Origin: JAEKLB01 sp050249235
Lineage (GTDB): Bacteria; Actinomycetota; Acidimicrobiia; Acidimicrobiales; CADCSY01
DNA: 29,967 nucleotides
Reading direction: 5' to 3'
Assembly: GCA_050249235.1 (NCBI GenBank)
Contig: JBFWQW010000027.1
Location: 1-29,967, forward strand
Position numbers and translations under genes: made by a program. Shown piece by piece: positions 1 through 6,501 of the stretch. Numbering within the stretch: position 1 is the stretch's first letter; every line of letters starts with the position of its first letter. The notes under the pieces were generated by a model. That model was given only the letters and a program-made list of their open reading frames with translations, was not told the origin of the DNA and did no database searches.

Positions 1-483
1 CGCTTCGCCCGGGTGATGGCGACCCACGACCTGGGATCGCCGGCGGTGGCCCAGCTCCTGGCCGAGCGCCTGCTCTGTGCTCCCGAGCGGATGCCCCTGG
101 TCGCGGCCCGCAACGAGGCGCTCCGCGACCGCTACCGCGTGCTGGCCGCCGCCCTCGCCGAGCTGCTCCCGAGCTGGACCTGGACGGCGCCGGCCGGGGG
201 GCTCTCGATGTGGGTCCGGCTGCCCGAGCCGGTCGCCCGGCCGTTCGCCGCCGTGGCCCTCCGCCACGGCGTGGCCGTCGCCACCGCCGACTCGCTCTCG
301 GCCGGCTCCGGCCACGACGACCGGATCCGCCTCTCCTTCGCGGCGCCGGCCCCCCTCCTGCGGGAGGGCGCCCGCCGGCTGGCCGAGGCCTGGGCGGTCG
401 TGGCCGGCGGCCGTGCGGGGCGGGCGGCGATCTCGGGGCACCACCCGGCCCGACCAGGTCAGTTTGGCGCGATGGAGCCGTAA
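1..483 (+). CDS. MocR-type PLP-dependent aminotransferase / GntR-family regulator, C-terminal part only
   Basis: The gene enters from the left edge: the frame is open from base 1 (reading RFARVMATHDLGSP) and ends at TAA 481-483, so the start and N-terminal domains lie outside. The visible 160 residues match the small C-terminal domain of fold-type I aminotransferases as found in MocR regulators: a helical stretch with APERM and RNEALRDRY, then the GGLSMWVRLP strand, and DDRIRLSFA, whose Arg normally binds the substrate carboxylate. The last roughly 25 residues (AGGRAGRAA onward) look like an unstructured tail. MocR proteins combine a GntR winged helix with this domain and regulate amino-acid, GABA or vitamin B6 genes, but the DNA-binding part is not visible here. 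A stand-alone aminotransferase of the 2-aminoadipate type is therefore equally possible. Confidence 0.72.
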   Translation, partial: RFARVMATHDLGSPAVAQLLAERLLCAPERMPLVAARNEALRDRYRVLAAALAELLPSWTWTAPAGGLSMWVRLPEPVARPFAAVALRHGVAVATADSLSAGSGHDDRIRLSFAAPAPLLREGARRLAEAWAVVAGGRAGRAAISGHHPARPGQFGAMEP

Positions 484-559
484 CCACGCATTCCCGGATC
501 GGGACATTTCCCGCGCCGCACCCGATGTAGACCGTCCCTGACGAACGGACGGGGTCGAG
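484..559 (+). other. Short intergenic region with two small hairpins
   Basis: Between the aminotransferase stop and the next ATG lie a 5-bp hairpin (TCCCG 492-496 / CGGGA 500-504) and a 6-bp hairpin (CCGTCC 532-537 / GGACGG 547-552). The second sits directly before the start region of the membrane-protein gene. Neither is followed by a T-tract. They could be a weak terminator and a leader stem, but no function can be assigned from sequence alone. Confidence 0.3.
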
Positions 560-1915
560 ATGGCCGGCAGGGACAGGGCGTTGCGGCAGCTGGCGGTCGG
601 CCTCCTCGGGTTGGCGACGGGCGCCGGGCTGGCGGTCGGGCTCGCCCCGCCGGCCGGTGCCGATCCGTCGTCCGTGGCCGATCCGGTCACCTATCCCGCG
701 CCGGATCCTCCCGGCCCGGCGGCCGTCGTCCCGGACGGGCCCGCCGCCCCCGAGGGCGGTGCCGGCGCGCTCGCCGTGACGCGCCCGGTCACCGGGGCCG
801 CGGTGCCGCTCGCCCAACCGTCGCCCGAGCTGGAAGCCGTGACCGCGCCGCTGAGGGCGTCGCCGCCCGCCGTCGCCGGTCCGCCTCCGCAGACGGCCGC
901 GGCGCCGCACCGTCCCCGCTTCGTCGCCTCCATCCCGCGACCGGACCAGATCGCCTGGAACATCGGCCACGTCGGCACAAACGCGTCGATCGCCCTGGCC
1001 CTCGTGCTCATGCTCGGCCTTCCCGCCGAGTTGCTCAACAGCAGCCTCAAGGCCCGGGCCGCGGGCCGACCGACCCGGGTCCGTTCGGCGCTGCTCACCC
1101 GGCTCGAAGCCCGGCTGAACCGGTACCCCGACCCGCTGTTGCTGGTGGGCTTCAGCGTCGCCGGTGCCGTCGTCTACTCCCAGCTCGAGCCCGAGATGCG
1201 CTTCGACGGCACCTCGATGCTCTTCCTGGTCGCGCTCACGATGGCGCTGATCGTCGTCACCGGCGTGCTCGAGCTGGTTCGGGTGCCCTACCTCTACCGG
1301 CGCCACCACGTCCGATCGCACCTGACGATGTTCCCCCGCGCGTTCCTGGTGGCGGTCGTCCTGGTGCTCGCCTCCCGCATCACGGGCTTCCAGCCCGGGT
1401 TCATCTTCGGGATCACCTGCGGCCTGGCGGTCACCGGCCGGCTGCGGGACGAAGACGAGGGCCGCAGCATCGCGGTGGCGTGCGCGGCGCTTCTGCTGGT
1501 CGCCGCCCTCGGCTGGGTGGCCTGGATCCCGGTGTCGTCGGCGGCGTCGGCGGCGGACGCGGGGTCGATCGCCATGCTCCTCGACTCGTTCCTGGCCACG
1601 CTTTGGGTCACGGGCCTCCAGGTGGTGCTCTTCGGCCTGCTGCCGTTCCGGTTCCTCTACGGCGAGAAGGTGCTGCGCTGGAGCCGGACGGGGTGGCTGG
1701 CCCTCTACGGCACGGCGACCTTCCTCTTCGTCCAGACCCTCTTCCACCCCCAGGCCTCGCAGTGGGCCGGCCTGTCCGAGCACGCCGTCCGGGTCCTGGG
1801 CGCCTCCGGCGTGCTGCTCTTCCTGGTCGCGGTCGGCTTCTGGCTGTGGGTCGGCCGTGCGCTGGCGCCGACGTCGCCCGACGAACCAGCCGAGGTCCTC
1901 TCCGCCACCGGCTGA
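560..1915 (+). CDS. FGLLP-motif multi-pass membrane protein with N-terminal signal sequence
   Basis: Protein of 451 aa. Residues 8-34 form a hydrophobic signal or anchor ending in an Ala-rich site (PAGADP), followed by a Pro/Ala-rich linker to about residue 125. From about 134 there are roughly eight hydrophobic helices (for example SIALALVLMLGLPAELL, MLFLVALTMALIVVTGVLEL and the last, VLLFLVAVGFWLWVG). The segment FGLLPFRFLYGEKV is the signature of the actinobacterial family named for its FGLLP motif, whose biochemical role is unknown to me. No enzyme motif is visible. ATG 560 is the first start giving a signal sequence. The gene stands alone and converges on ssrA. The likely location is the cytoplasmic membrane with the Pro/Ala segment outside. 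The family match is from memory of the motif; the function is unassigned. Confidence 0.75.
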   Translation: MAGRDRALRQLAVGLLGLATGAGLAVGLAPPAGADPSSVADPVTYPAPDPPGPAAVVPDGPAAPEGGAGALAVTRPVTGAAVPLAQPSPELEAVTAPLRASPPAVAGPPPQTAAAPHRPRFVASIPRPDQIAWNIGHVGTNASIALALVLMLGLPAELLNSSLKARAAGRPTRVRSALLTRLEARLNRYPDPLLLVGFSVAGAVVYSQLEPEMRFDGTSMLFLVALTMALIVVTGVLELVRVPYLYRRHHVRSHLTMFPRAFLVAVVLVLASRITGFQPGFIFGITCGLAVTGRLRDEDEGRSIAVACAALLLVAALGWVAWIPVSSAASAADAGSIAMLLDSFLATLWVTGLQVVLFGLLPFRFLYGEKVLRWSRTGWLALYGTATFLFVQTLFHPQASQWAGLSEHAVRVLGASGVLLFLVAVGFWLWVGRALAPTSPDEPAEVLSATG

Positions 1916-1954
1916 CCGGCCCCCGGGGCGGATGCCCGTTCACCGGACGCACAG

Positions 1955-1985
1955 AGGGCGGCGGGCCTCGCCCTGCCGCCGCCCT
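1955..1985. terminator. Candidate bidirectional terminator hairpin between convergent genes
   Basis: A perfect 10-bp inverted repeat, AGGGCGGCGG (1955-1964) and CCGCCGCCCT (1976-1985), with an 11-nt loop. It lies between the membrane-protein stop (1915) and the 3' end of tmRNA (2050), where two transcripts meet head-on. There is no clear U-tract on either strand, so it is not a textbook intrinsic terminator. Position and stem strength are the only support. Confidence 0.4.
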
Positions 1986-2049
1986 GCCTCGTCCTCGTCT
2001 CGGTCCTCGTGGTCCGGGCCGACCGGCCCGGTTCGAAGACGACACCTCG

Positions 2050-2435
2050 TGGAGCTGGAGGGAATCGAACCCTCGTCCGTCGGACGGTGACCGTCCGCGC
2101 TACGACCATTCCCGATCAGTGGCTCAGCGGTTGCCACCCCGTCGGGTCGGGTGGGCCCGGAGGCCCGCCGCCCGGACTTTCCCGGGTGTCAGCGGTCTTT
2201 CCCGCCGTCAGCTGGTCTCTCCCTGCCGTCCTCCACCGCTTCTGTTGCCAGGCTGCGGTGGACAGGCCCCGCGTGCCATTGCTGGTCGCGATTTCTCTCG
2301 TATCACCTGGTCCGAGAACTAGGCGGCGAGAGCAACACGCTGGTTGGCGGTTGTTTGGTTGCCCCGTTTTAGGAGTCTGAGCAACTCCGGTCGCACGTAC
2401 GGCTGCCGGACCCGACGTCGAAACCGATCAGCCCC
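2050..2435 (-). ncRNA. ssrA: Transfer-messenger RNA (tmRNA)
   Basis: On the minus strand the RNA begins GGGGCTGATCGGTTTCGACG at 2435 and ends with the T-arm GAGGG-TTCGATT-CCCTC and CAGCTCC at 2050. The 5' GGGGCTG and 3' CAGCTCC form the seven-pair acceptor stem (one G-U). The length of about 386 nt is normal for one-piece tmRNA. CCA is not encoded: after the discriminator A the DNA reads CGA, so CCA must be added by nucleotidyltransferase. The internal tag frame is at 2319-2363. tmRNA charged with alanine and bound by SmpB rescues ribosomes stalled on broken messages and tags the product for proteolysis. smpB lies 670 bp upstream on the same strand with one gene between, so supply of both partners may be linked. 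Confidence 0.95.
2319..2363 (-). other. ssrA: tmRNA tag-peptide reading frame
   Basis: Read on the minus strand from GGC (2361-2363) to TAG (2319-2321), this frame encodes GNQTTANQRVALAA. The VALAA end is the classical ClpXP/ClpAP-type degron seen in tmRNA tags and fixes the frame; the other frames do not end in such a degron. The resume codon is taken as GGC (Gly), downstream of the A-rich CTAAAACG stretch. The exact first codon is inferred from length and context. Confidence 0.8.
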
Positions 2436-2446
2436 TTGCCGGCCCG

Positions 2447-2452
2447 AGGCTA
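2447..2452 (-). promoter_or_regulatory. Candidate -10 element for ssrA
   Basis: On the minus strand TAGCCT lies 11 nt upstream of the mature tmRNA 5' end (2435), between the tmRNA and the stop of the LURP-one-like gene. It fits the TANNNT pattern seen before other genes here. No convincing -35 was found. RNase P maturation of the 5' end would tolerate a slightly different transcription start. Confidence 0.4.
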
Positions 2453-2465
2453 CCGGGTCTCGCCG

Positions 2466-3056
2466 TCACTCGTCCTGCTTGAGCGCGGTGTCGACCGCGG
2501 CCCCGGACGCGACGACCAGGGCGCGCAGCGGTCCGTCCAGGCCGGCCTCGACCGAGACCAGCCACGAGTCGGCCGTGGTGAAGCCCTCCCGGAGCAGGCC
2601 CCGCCACTGCTTCGTGATGCGGCCCACCTCGTGGTCCCGGGTGTCGACGACCGCGAAGTCCCACTGGCGCCAGTTCTCGCCCCGGATCTCGCCGAGCTCC
2701 TCGCCGCCCGGCCCGACCAGGCCGAAGCGGATCTTGCCGATCACGTTGCGCTGCACGATCGAGCCCACCGCCGCCCCGGCGCCGTCCGCCACCTCGACCT
2801 TCGACTTCATCAGCTTGGCCGGGCGCACGAGCACCAGCGCCACCGTGCCGTCGGCCTCCCGCACCTCGAGGCGGTGGGTGAGGAACTGGTCGATGCGCCC
2901 GAGGAGCCGCACCGCCTTGCGCAGGGTGGTCTGGCCCACCTGCTCCACGGTCCCGACCGTGGTGCCGTCGGCGTCGAGCAGGTCGTACTGGTTGGTGAGC
3001 TCGATGAGCTTGGTGCGCTGGCGGACGACGAGCAGGTCGTGATCGAGCAGGGACAC
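2466..3056 (-). CDS. LURP-one-related / phospholipid-scramblase-like family protein
   Basis: Protein of 196 aa starting at GTG 3056, with GGAGG ending about 5 nt upstream on the minus strand. This good Shine-Dalgarno decides the start within a longer open frame that runs back through smpB. The body is a run of short beta strands typical of the Tubby-like LURP-one/scramblase fold: YDLLDADGTTVGTVEQ, FLTHRLEVREADGTVALVL, KSKVEVADGAGAAVGSI, GELGEIRGENWRQWDFAVVD and HEVGRITKQWRGLLREGFTTADSWLV. Bacterial members are small, lack a transmembrane helix and have no proven activity; eukaryotic relatives are linked to membranes and phosphoinositides. The gene lies 47 nt after smpB and 30 nt before ssrA, so it is probably co-transcribed with smpB. 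A link to trans-translation is only positional. Confidence 0.75.
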   Translation of the reverse strand: MSLLDHDLLVVRQRTKLIELTNQYDLLDADGTTVGTVEQVGQTTLRKAVRLLGRIDQFLTHRLEVREADGTVALVLVRPAKLMKSKVEVADGAGAAVGSIVQRNVIGKIRFGLVGPGGEELGEIRGENWRQWDFAVVDTRDHEVGRITKQWRGLLREGFTTADSWLVSVEAGLDGPLRALVVASGAAVDTALKQDE

Positions 3057-3103
3057 GGGACCTCCGGTGGGTGGCGAAGCGGGTCGAGGGTCGGGCCGGG
3101 CGC

Positions 3104-3607
3104 TCAGTCCGCCCGGCGGGCCCGGGCCAGCGACCGGTCGGTGTCCCGCGCCGCGTCGCGGGCTGCGATCACGGCCCGCTTGTCGAAGCTGCGCCGGCCC
3201 CGCCCGACGCCGAGCTCGAGCTTGGCCCGACCCTCCTTGAAGTAGAGCGACAGGGGCACGAGGGCCAGCCGCTCGCGCTCGAGGCGGAGCCGGAGCCGCT
3301 CGATCTCGTCCTTGCGCAGCAGGAGCTTGCGGTCGCGGTCGGGGTTGTGGCCGTCGGCCCCGAAGGCGTGGCTGTAGGGAGCGACGTGGAGGCCGATCAG
3401 CCAGGCCTCGCCCTGGATGATGCGGGCGTGGGCCTCGGTGAGCTGCACCTTCGACTCCCGCAGGGACTTCACCTCGCTGCCCCGCAGCACCAGGCCGCAC
3501 TCGACCGTGTCGAGGATCTCGTAGTCCCTCCTGGCCTGGCGGTTGGTGGCGACGGGGCGCGACGCGGCCCTCGCCGCCTTGTCGCCCTTCACGGTCGAGG
3601 TCGCCAC
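3104..3607 (-). CDS. smpB: SsrA-binding protein SmpB
   Basis: Protein of 167 aa, the usual SmpB length. Recognisable blocks are ATNRQARRDYEILDTVECGL, GSEVKSLRES, LTEAHARI, HVAPYSHA, DRDRKLLLRKDEI, LVPLSLYFKEGRAKLELGVG and the basic C-terminal tail KRAVIAARDAARDTDR, which in the family enters the mRNA channel of the stalled ribosome. SmpB binds the tRNA-like part of tmRNA and delivers it with EF-Tu to stalled ribosomes. GTG 3607 is chosen because it gives a short unstructured N-terminus, lies 8 nt after a TACCGT hexamer (complement of 3616-3621) and has no Shine-Dalgarno, as expected for a leaderless transcript. It is divergent from mec with only 24 nt between the start codons. Confidence 0.93.
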   Translation of the reverse strand: MATSTVKGDKAARAASRPVATNRQARRDYEILDTVECGLVLRGSEVKSLRESKVQLTEAHARIIQGEAWLIGLHVAPYSHAFGADGHNPDRDRKLLLRKDEIERLRLRLERERLALVPLSLYFKEGRAKLELGVGRGRRSFDKRAVIAARDAARDTDRSLARARRAD

Positions 3608-3615
3608 GGGGCCCG

Positions 3616-3621
3616 ACGGTA
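3616..3621 (-). promoter_or_regulatory. Candidate -10 hexamer of leaderless smpB promoter
   Basis: TACCGT on the minus strand, 8 nt upstream of the smpB GTG. It shares bases 3620-3621 with the plus-strand hexamer of mec, so the two promoters probably exclude each other. No clear -35. Confidence 0.45.
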
Positions 3622-3625
3622 CTGT
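3620..3625 (+). promoter_or_regulatory. Candidate -10 hexamer of leaderless mec promoter
   Basis: TACTGT, 6 nt upstream of the mec GTG at 3632, with no Shine-Dalgarno between. It overlaps the smpB hexamer on the other strand by two bases. Confidence 0.45.
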
Positions 3626-3631
3626 CGGCGG

Positions 3632-4045
3632 GTGCTGGCGCTGTCCCGGGAGCTGTGGCTGGCCGTGGTCGCCCACGCCCTCGACGGCTTCCCCGACGAG
3701 GCCTGCGGCCTCCTGGCTGGCCCGGCCGGCAGCGGCACGGTCACCGAGTTCGTGCCCTGCCGCAACGCCGACGGGTCGAGCCGGACGTTCTCGCTCGGGC
3801 CCGACGCCTGGGCCGCCATCGACGAGCTCGACGGCCGGGGCCTCGCCGTCGACGCCGTGGTGCACTCCCACACCCACACCGAGGCCTATCCCTCGCCGAC
3901 CGACGTGGCCCAGGCCGCCAACCCCTTCATCGCCGGCTGGCGCTGGGTGCTGGTCTCCCTGAAGCATCCCGAGCCCGTCGTGCGGTCGTACCGGATCGAC
4001 GGCGAGGCCGTCGTCGAGGAGCCCGTCGAGGTGGTCGGTCCGTGA
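3632..4045 (+). CDS. mec: Mec-type M67 (JAMM/MPN+) zinc peptidase acting on CysO
   Basis: Protein of 137 aa. The complete JAMM metal site is present: Glu23 in FPDEACGLL, then His78-Ser-His80, Ser88 and Asp91 in HSHTHTEAYPSPTD. In M. tuberculosis the homologue Mec (Rv1334) releases cysteine from the CysO-cysteine conjugate, using zinc. Here cysO and cysM follow directly, the same order as Rv1334-Rv1336, which supports the assignment. Start GTG 3632 follows a TACTGT hexamer by 6 nt; the frame continues far upstream through smpB but without a plausible start signal. Because the neighbouring CysO ends in Gly-Gly-Ala, this peptidase may also be needed to remove the terminal alanine (inference). 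It acts in the cytoplasm. Confidence 0.88.
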   Translation: MLALSRELWLAVVAHALDGFPDEACGLLAGPAGSGTVTEFVPCRNADGSSRTFSLGPDAWAAIDELDGRGLAVDAVVHSHTHTEAYPSPTDVAQAANPFIAGWRWVLVSLKHPEPVVRSYRIDGEAVVEEPVEVVGP

Positions 4046-4243
4046 CCCGGCGGTAGCATCCCGACCAGATCAGTCAGGTTTCACGCCGGGCCGCCGTCGG
4101 GACGCCCGCGCCCCGCCCGTCCCGCCCGTCCCTGCCCGTCACCCACGCACGCCAGCACCCACGCCGCCACCCACGCCGCCACCACCCATGCACGCCACCA
4201 CCGCCCGCCGCCGCCGGCCCGGGCCAGCACCCAGGAGGGTCCG
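4046..4243 (+). promoter_or_regulatory. cysO leader region with TAGCAT hexamer and C/A-rich repeats
   Basis: Starting right after mec, TAGCAT (4054-4059) could be a -10 element giving a leader of about 180 nt. The leader is pyrimidine- and CAC-rich: GCCCGTC-type units around 4115-4140, then two perfect 12-bp units ACCCACGCCGCC (4157-4180). Such a sequence would be poorly structured. A strong Shine-Dalgarno (AGGAGG, about 4232-4237) ends it. A small ATG frame at 4188 overlaps cysO but has no ribosome-binding site and is not called. Confidence 0.35.
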
Positions 4244-4522
4244 TTGTCCGTCACCGTCCGTCTCCCCACCGTCATGCGCAGCAACGCCGGCGGCCAGACC
4301 GAGGTGTCCGCCGAGGGCGCCACGATCGGCGAGGTGGTCGACGACCTGATCCGCCAGTTCCCGGGCACGGCCACCCACCTCCGGGCGCCCGACGGCGGGG
4401 TGCACAAGTTCGTGAACCTCTACCTCAACGACGAGGACGTCCGCTACCTCCAGAAGCTCGACACCCCGGTGGGCGATGGCGACAAGATCTCGATCCTCCC
4501 GGCCGTGGCGGGCGGCGCGTAG
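4244..4522 (+). CDS. cysO: CysO-type ubiquitin-like sulfur-carrier protein (MoaD/ThiS family)
   Basis: Protein of 92 aa starting at TTG 4244, 6-7 nt after AGGAGG. The sequence closely follows mycobacterial CysO: VTVRLPTVMRSNAGGQTEVS, TIGEVVDDL, HKFVNLYLNDEDVRYL and the end DKISILPAVAGGA. CysO carries sulfur as a C-terminal thiocarboxylate; CysM joins it to O-phosphoserine and Mec then frees cysteine. The unusual point is the terminus: the M. tuberculosis protein, as I recall it, ends in Gly-Gly, whereas here one alanine follows, so the diglycine is masked until a peptidase trims it. The stop TAG shares its G with the GTG of cysM (1-nt overlap), indicating translational coupling. Confidence 0.92.
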   Translation: MSVTVRLPTVMRSNAGGQTEVSAEGATIGEVVDDLIRQFPGTATHLRAPDGGVHKFVNLYLNDEDVRYLQKLDTPVGDGDKISILPAVAGGA

Positions 4523-5469
4523 TGCCGGTCGTCGGGTCGGTGCTCGACCTCATCGGCAACACGCCGATGGTCGACATCTCGACCCTCAGCCCGAACCCCG
4601 ACGTCCGCATCGTCGCCAAGCTCGAGCAGGCCAACCCGGGCGGCTCGGTCAAGGACCGGGCCGCCCTCTCGATGATCCTCGACGCCGAGGCCGCCGGGCG
4701 GCTACGCCCCGGCCAGACCATCCTCGAGTCGTCGTCGGGCAACACCGGGATCGCCCTCGCCATGATCGCCAAGATGCGGGGCTACCCGTTCAAGGTCGTG
4801 CTCCCGCAGAACGTGTCGATCGAGCGGCGCCAGGCCCTCGAGGTGTGGGGCACGGAGATCATCGACTCGCCCGGGAGCGAGGGGTCGAACGGCGCCATGC
4901 GCCGGGCCAAGGACATGGCGGCGGCCAACCCCGACTGGTTCTTCCCGTACCAGTACGGGAACCCGGCCAATCCGAAGGCCCACTACGAGGGCACGGGGCC
5001 GGAGATCTGGCGGGACTGCCCCGAGGTCACCCACTTCGTCGCCGGCCTCGGCACGGCCGGCACGCTGATGGGCACCGGCCGCTACCTCCGGGAGCGGAAC
5101 CCGGACGTGCAGATCTGGGCCATCGAGCCCCCGGCCGGCGAGCTGGTCGACGGCCTGAAGAACATCGACGAGGGCTTCGTGCCCGAGGTGTTCGAGGACA
5201 ACGACGGCTACGAGCTGCTCGACCGCCGCATCATCGTCCGGCCCCGGGAGTCGATCGAGTGGCTGCGGCGGATGACGGAGGTGGGCCTGTTCGTCGGCAT
5301 CTCCTCGGGGGCGATCATGGCCGGCGCGGCCAAGTGCGCGGGCGAGATCGACCGGGGCGTCGTGGTCACGATGGTCACCGACGGCGGCTGGAAGTACCTC
5401 TCGACCGGCGCCTGGACGCTGCCCATCGACGAGGTCGTCGAGCGGGCCACGCGCATCATCTACTTCTGA
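4522..5469 (+). CDS. cysM: CysO-dependent cysteine synthase CysM (O-phosphoserine sulfhydrylase)
   Basis: Protein of 315 aa in the PLP fold-type II beta-substituting family. PLP lysine is Lys44 in GGSVKDRA; the phosphate/substrate loop is ESSSGNTG (69-76); GLGTAGTLMGTGRYL is the glycine-rich PLP-phosphate loop; GISSGAIMAGA follows. The C-terminus (TRIIYF) matches the short tail that in M. tuberculosis CysM folds over the active site. Next to cysO and mec, it should use O-phosphoserine and CysO thiocarboxylate rather than free sulfide, a route thought to resist oxidative stress. GTG 4522 overlaps the cysO stop by one base. A palindrome 10 nt after the stop may end the operon. Substrate preference is inferred from synteny. 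Confidence 0.93.
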   Translation: MPVVGSVLDLIGNTPMVDISTLSPNPDVRIVAKLEQANPGGSVKDRAALSMILDAEAAGRLRPGQTILESSSGNTGIALAMIAKMRGYPFKVVLPQNVSIERRQALEVWGTEIIDSPGSEGSNGAMRRAKDMAAANPDWFFPYQYGNPANPKAHYEGTGPEIWRDCPEVTHFVAGLGTAGTLMGTGRYLRERNPDVQIWAIEPPAGELVDGLKNIDEGFVPEVFEDNDGYELLDRRIIVRPRESIEWLRRMTEVGLFVGISSGAIMAGAAKCAGEIDRGVVVTMVTDGGWKYLSTGAWTLPIDEVVERATRIIYF

Positions 5470-5478
5470 GGCACTCCT

Positions 5479-5507
5479 GAGGATCCCCGCCCGACGCCCG
5501 GATCCTC
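5479..5507 (+). terminator. Candidate terminator hairpin after cysM
   Basis: GAGGATCC (5479-5486) pairs perfectly with GGATCCTC (5500-5507), with a 13-nt loop. It starts ten bases after the cysM stop and precedes an independent promoter for the ABC transporter. It lacks a run of T, so it may act as an mRNA 3'-end stabiliser or a factor-dependent site instead. Confidence 0.4.
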
Positions 5508-5540
5508 CCTGGCGCGCCCGTCGCTGTCACAGGGCGTCTC

Positions 5541-5546
5541 TAGGGT
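5541..5546 (+). promoter_or_regulatory. Candidate -10 hexamer of leaderless ABC-transporter promoter
   Basis: TAGGGT, 7 nt upstream of ATG 5554. The spacing favours ATG 5554 over the in-frame GTG 5545, which lies inside the hexamer. Confidence 0.45.
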
Positions 5547-5553
5547 GCCGGCC

Positions 5554-6501
5554 ATGACGGCGGTGCGGGCAGCGGGCCTCGAGCGCTCCTTCGGCGAGCT
5601 GAAGGCGGTCGACGGGCTCGACCTCGAGGTGCAGGACGGCGAGATCTACGGGTTCCTGGGGCCGAACGGCGCCGGCAAGTCGACGTTGGTGAAGGTGCTC
5701 TGCACCCTGCTCGCCCCCACCGGCGGCCGGGCCGAGGTCGCCGGCTTCGACGTCGACCGCCAGCCCGACCAGGTCCGGCTCCGCATCGGGGTGGCCCTGC
5801 AGGAAGCCGCCCTCGACGACATCCAGACCGGCCGGGAGCTGCTCACCCTCCAGGCCCGGCTCTACGGGCTCCGGGGCCGCGACGTCGCCCGGCGGGTCGG
5901 GGAGGTGATCGAGCTGGTCGACCTCGGCGAGGCCATCGACCGACGCATCAAGACCTATTCGGGCGGCATGCGCCGCCGCATCGACCTCGGCGCGGCCCTC
6001 GTGCACAACCCGGAGGTCCTCTTCCTCGACGAGCCCACCACCGGGCTCGACCCCGCCAACCGCACGGTGCTGTGGGAGGAGGTGCGGCGCCTCAACCGCG
6101 AGCTCGGCATGACGATCTTCCTCACGACCCAGTACCTGGAGGAGGCCGACGCACTGGCCGAGCGGGTCGGCATCTTCGACCGGGGCCACCTCGTCGCCGA
6201 GGGTCCCCCCGACGACCTCAAGCGGCGCATCGGCTCCGACCTGGTCGTCGTGCAGGTCGGCCACGACGACGCCGGCCGGGCCGCCGAGGTGCTCTCGCCG
6301 CTGTCCGGCGTCGACGGCGTCGACGTGCACGGCGGCGAGGTGACGGTGCGGACGGCCGACGGCTCGGCGGTGGTGAGCCGGGTGGCCGTCGCCCTCAGCG
6401 ACGCCGGCATCGCCGTGCACACGCTCACGTTGCGCACGCCGTCGCTCGACGACGTGTTCCTCGCCCTCACGGGGGGCCGGATGGAGGAGGCAGCCGAATG
6501 A
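5554..6501 (+). CDS. ABC-2 type transporter ATP-binding protein (DrrA-like)
   Basis: Protein of 315 aa. Walker A is GPNGAGKST (36-44), the signature is YSGGM (135-139) and Walker B is LFLDEP (156-161), followed by TTGLDPANR and the switch region TTQYLEEADALAERV. After the nucleotide-binding domain comes the C-terminal extension ending TLRTPSLDDVFLALTG, typical of the DrrA/daunorubicin-resistance exporter subfamily. It should power export by the permease encoded next, with which it overlaps by 4 nt (ATGA). The transported compound cannot be told from sequence; lipids, peptides or drugs are all possible. It lies between cysM and murI, where M. tuberculosis has a rhomboid-like gene, so the pair looks like a lineage-specific insertion into a conserved order. 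Confidence 0.9.
   Translation: MTAVRAAGLERSFGELKAVDGLDLEVQDGEIYGFLGPNGAGKSTLVKVLCTLLAPTGGRAEVAGFDVDRQPDQVRLRIGVALQEAALDDIQTGRELLTLQARLYGLRGRDVARRVGEVIELVDLGEAIDRRIKTYSGGMRRRIDLGAALVHNPEVLFLDEPTTGLDPANRTVLWEEVRRLNRELGMTIFLTTQYLEEADALAERVGIFDRGHLVAEGPPDDLKRRIGSDLVVVQVGHDDAGRAAEVLSPLSGVDGVDVHGGEVTVRTADGSAVVSRVAVALSDAGIAVHTLTLRTPSLDDVFLALTGGRMEEAAE

Noticed and set aside
3057..3500. Upstream extension of the LURP-one-like frame through smpB
   Set aside because: The extension is Arg/Pro/Ala shadow sequence of smpB in another frame; GTG 3056 with GGAGG is the real start.
4188..4346. Small frame with several Cys codons overlapping cysO, considered as a cysteine-sensing leader peptide
   Set aside because: No ribosome-binding site, no consecutive Cys codons, Arg/Pro-rich product, and it runs deep into cysO.
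5481..5506. GGATCC pair flanking a short spacer considered as cloning-site or insertion scar
   Set aside because: The two sites are simply the arms of a symmetric hairpin; nothing foreign lies between or around them.
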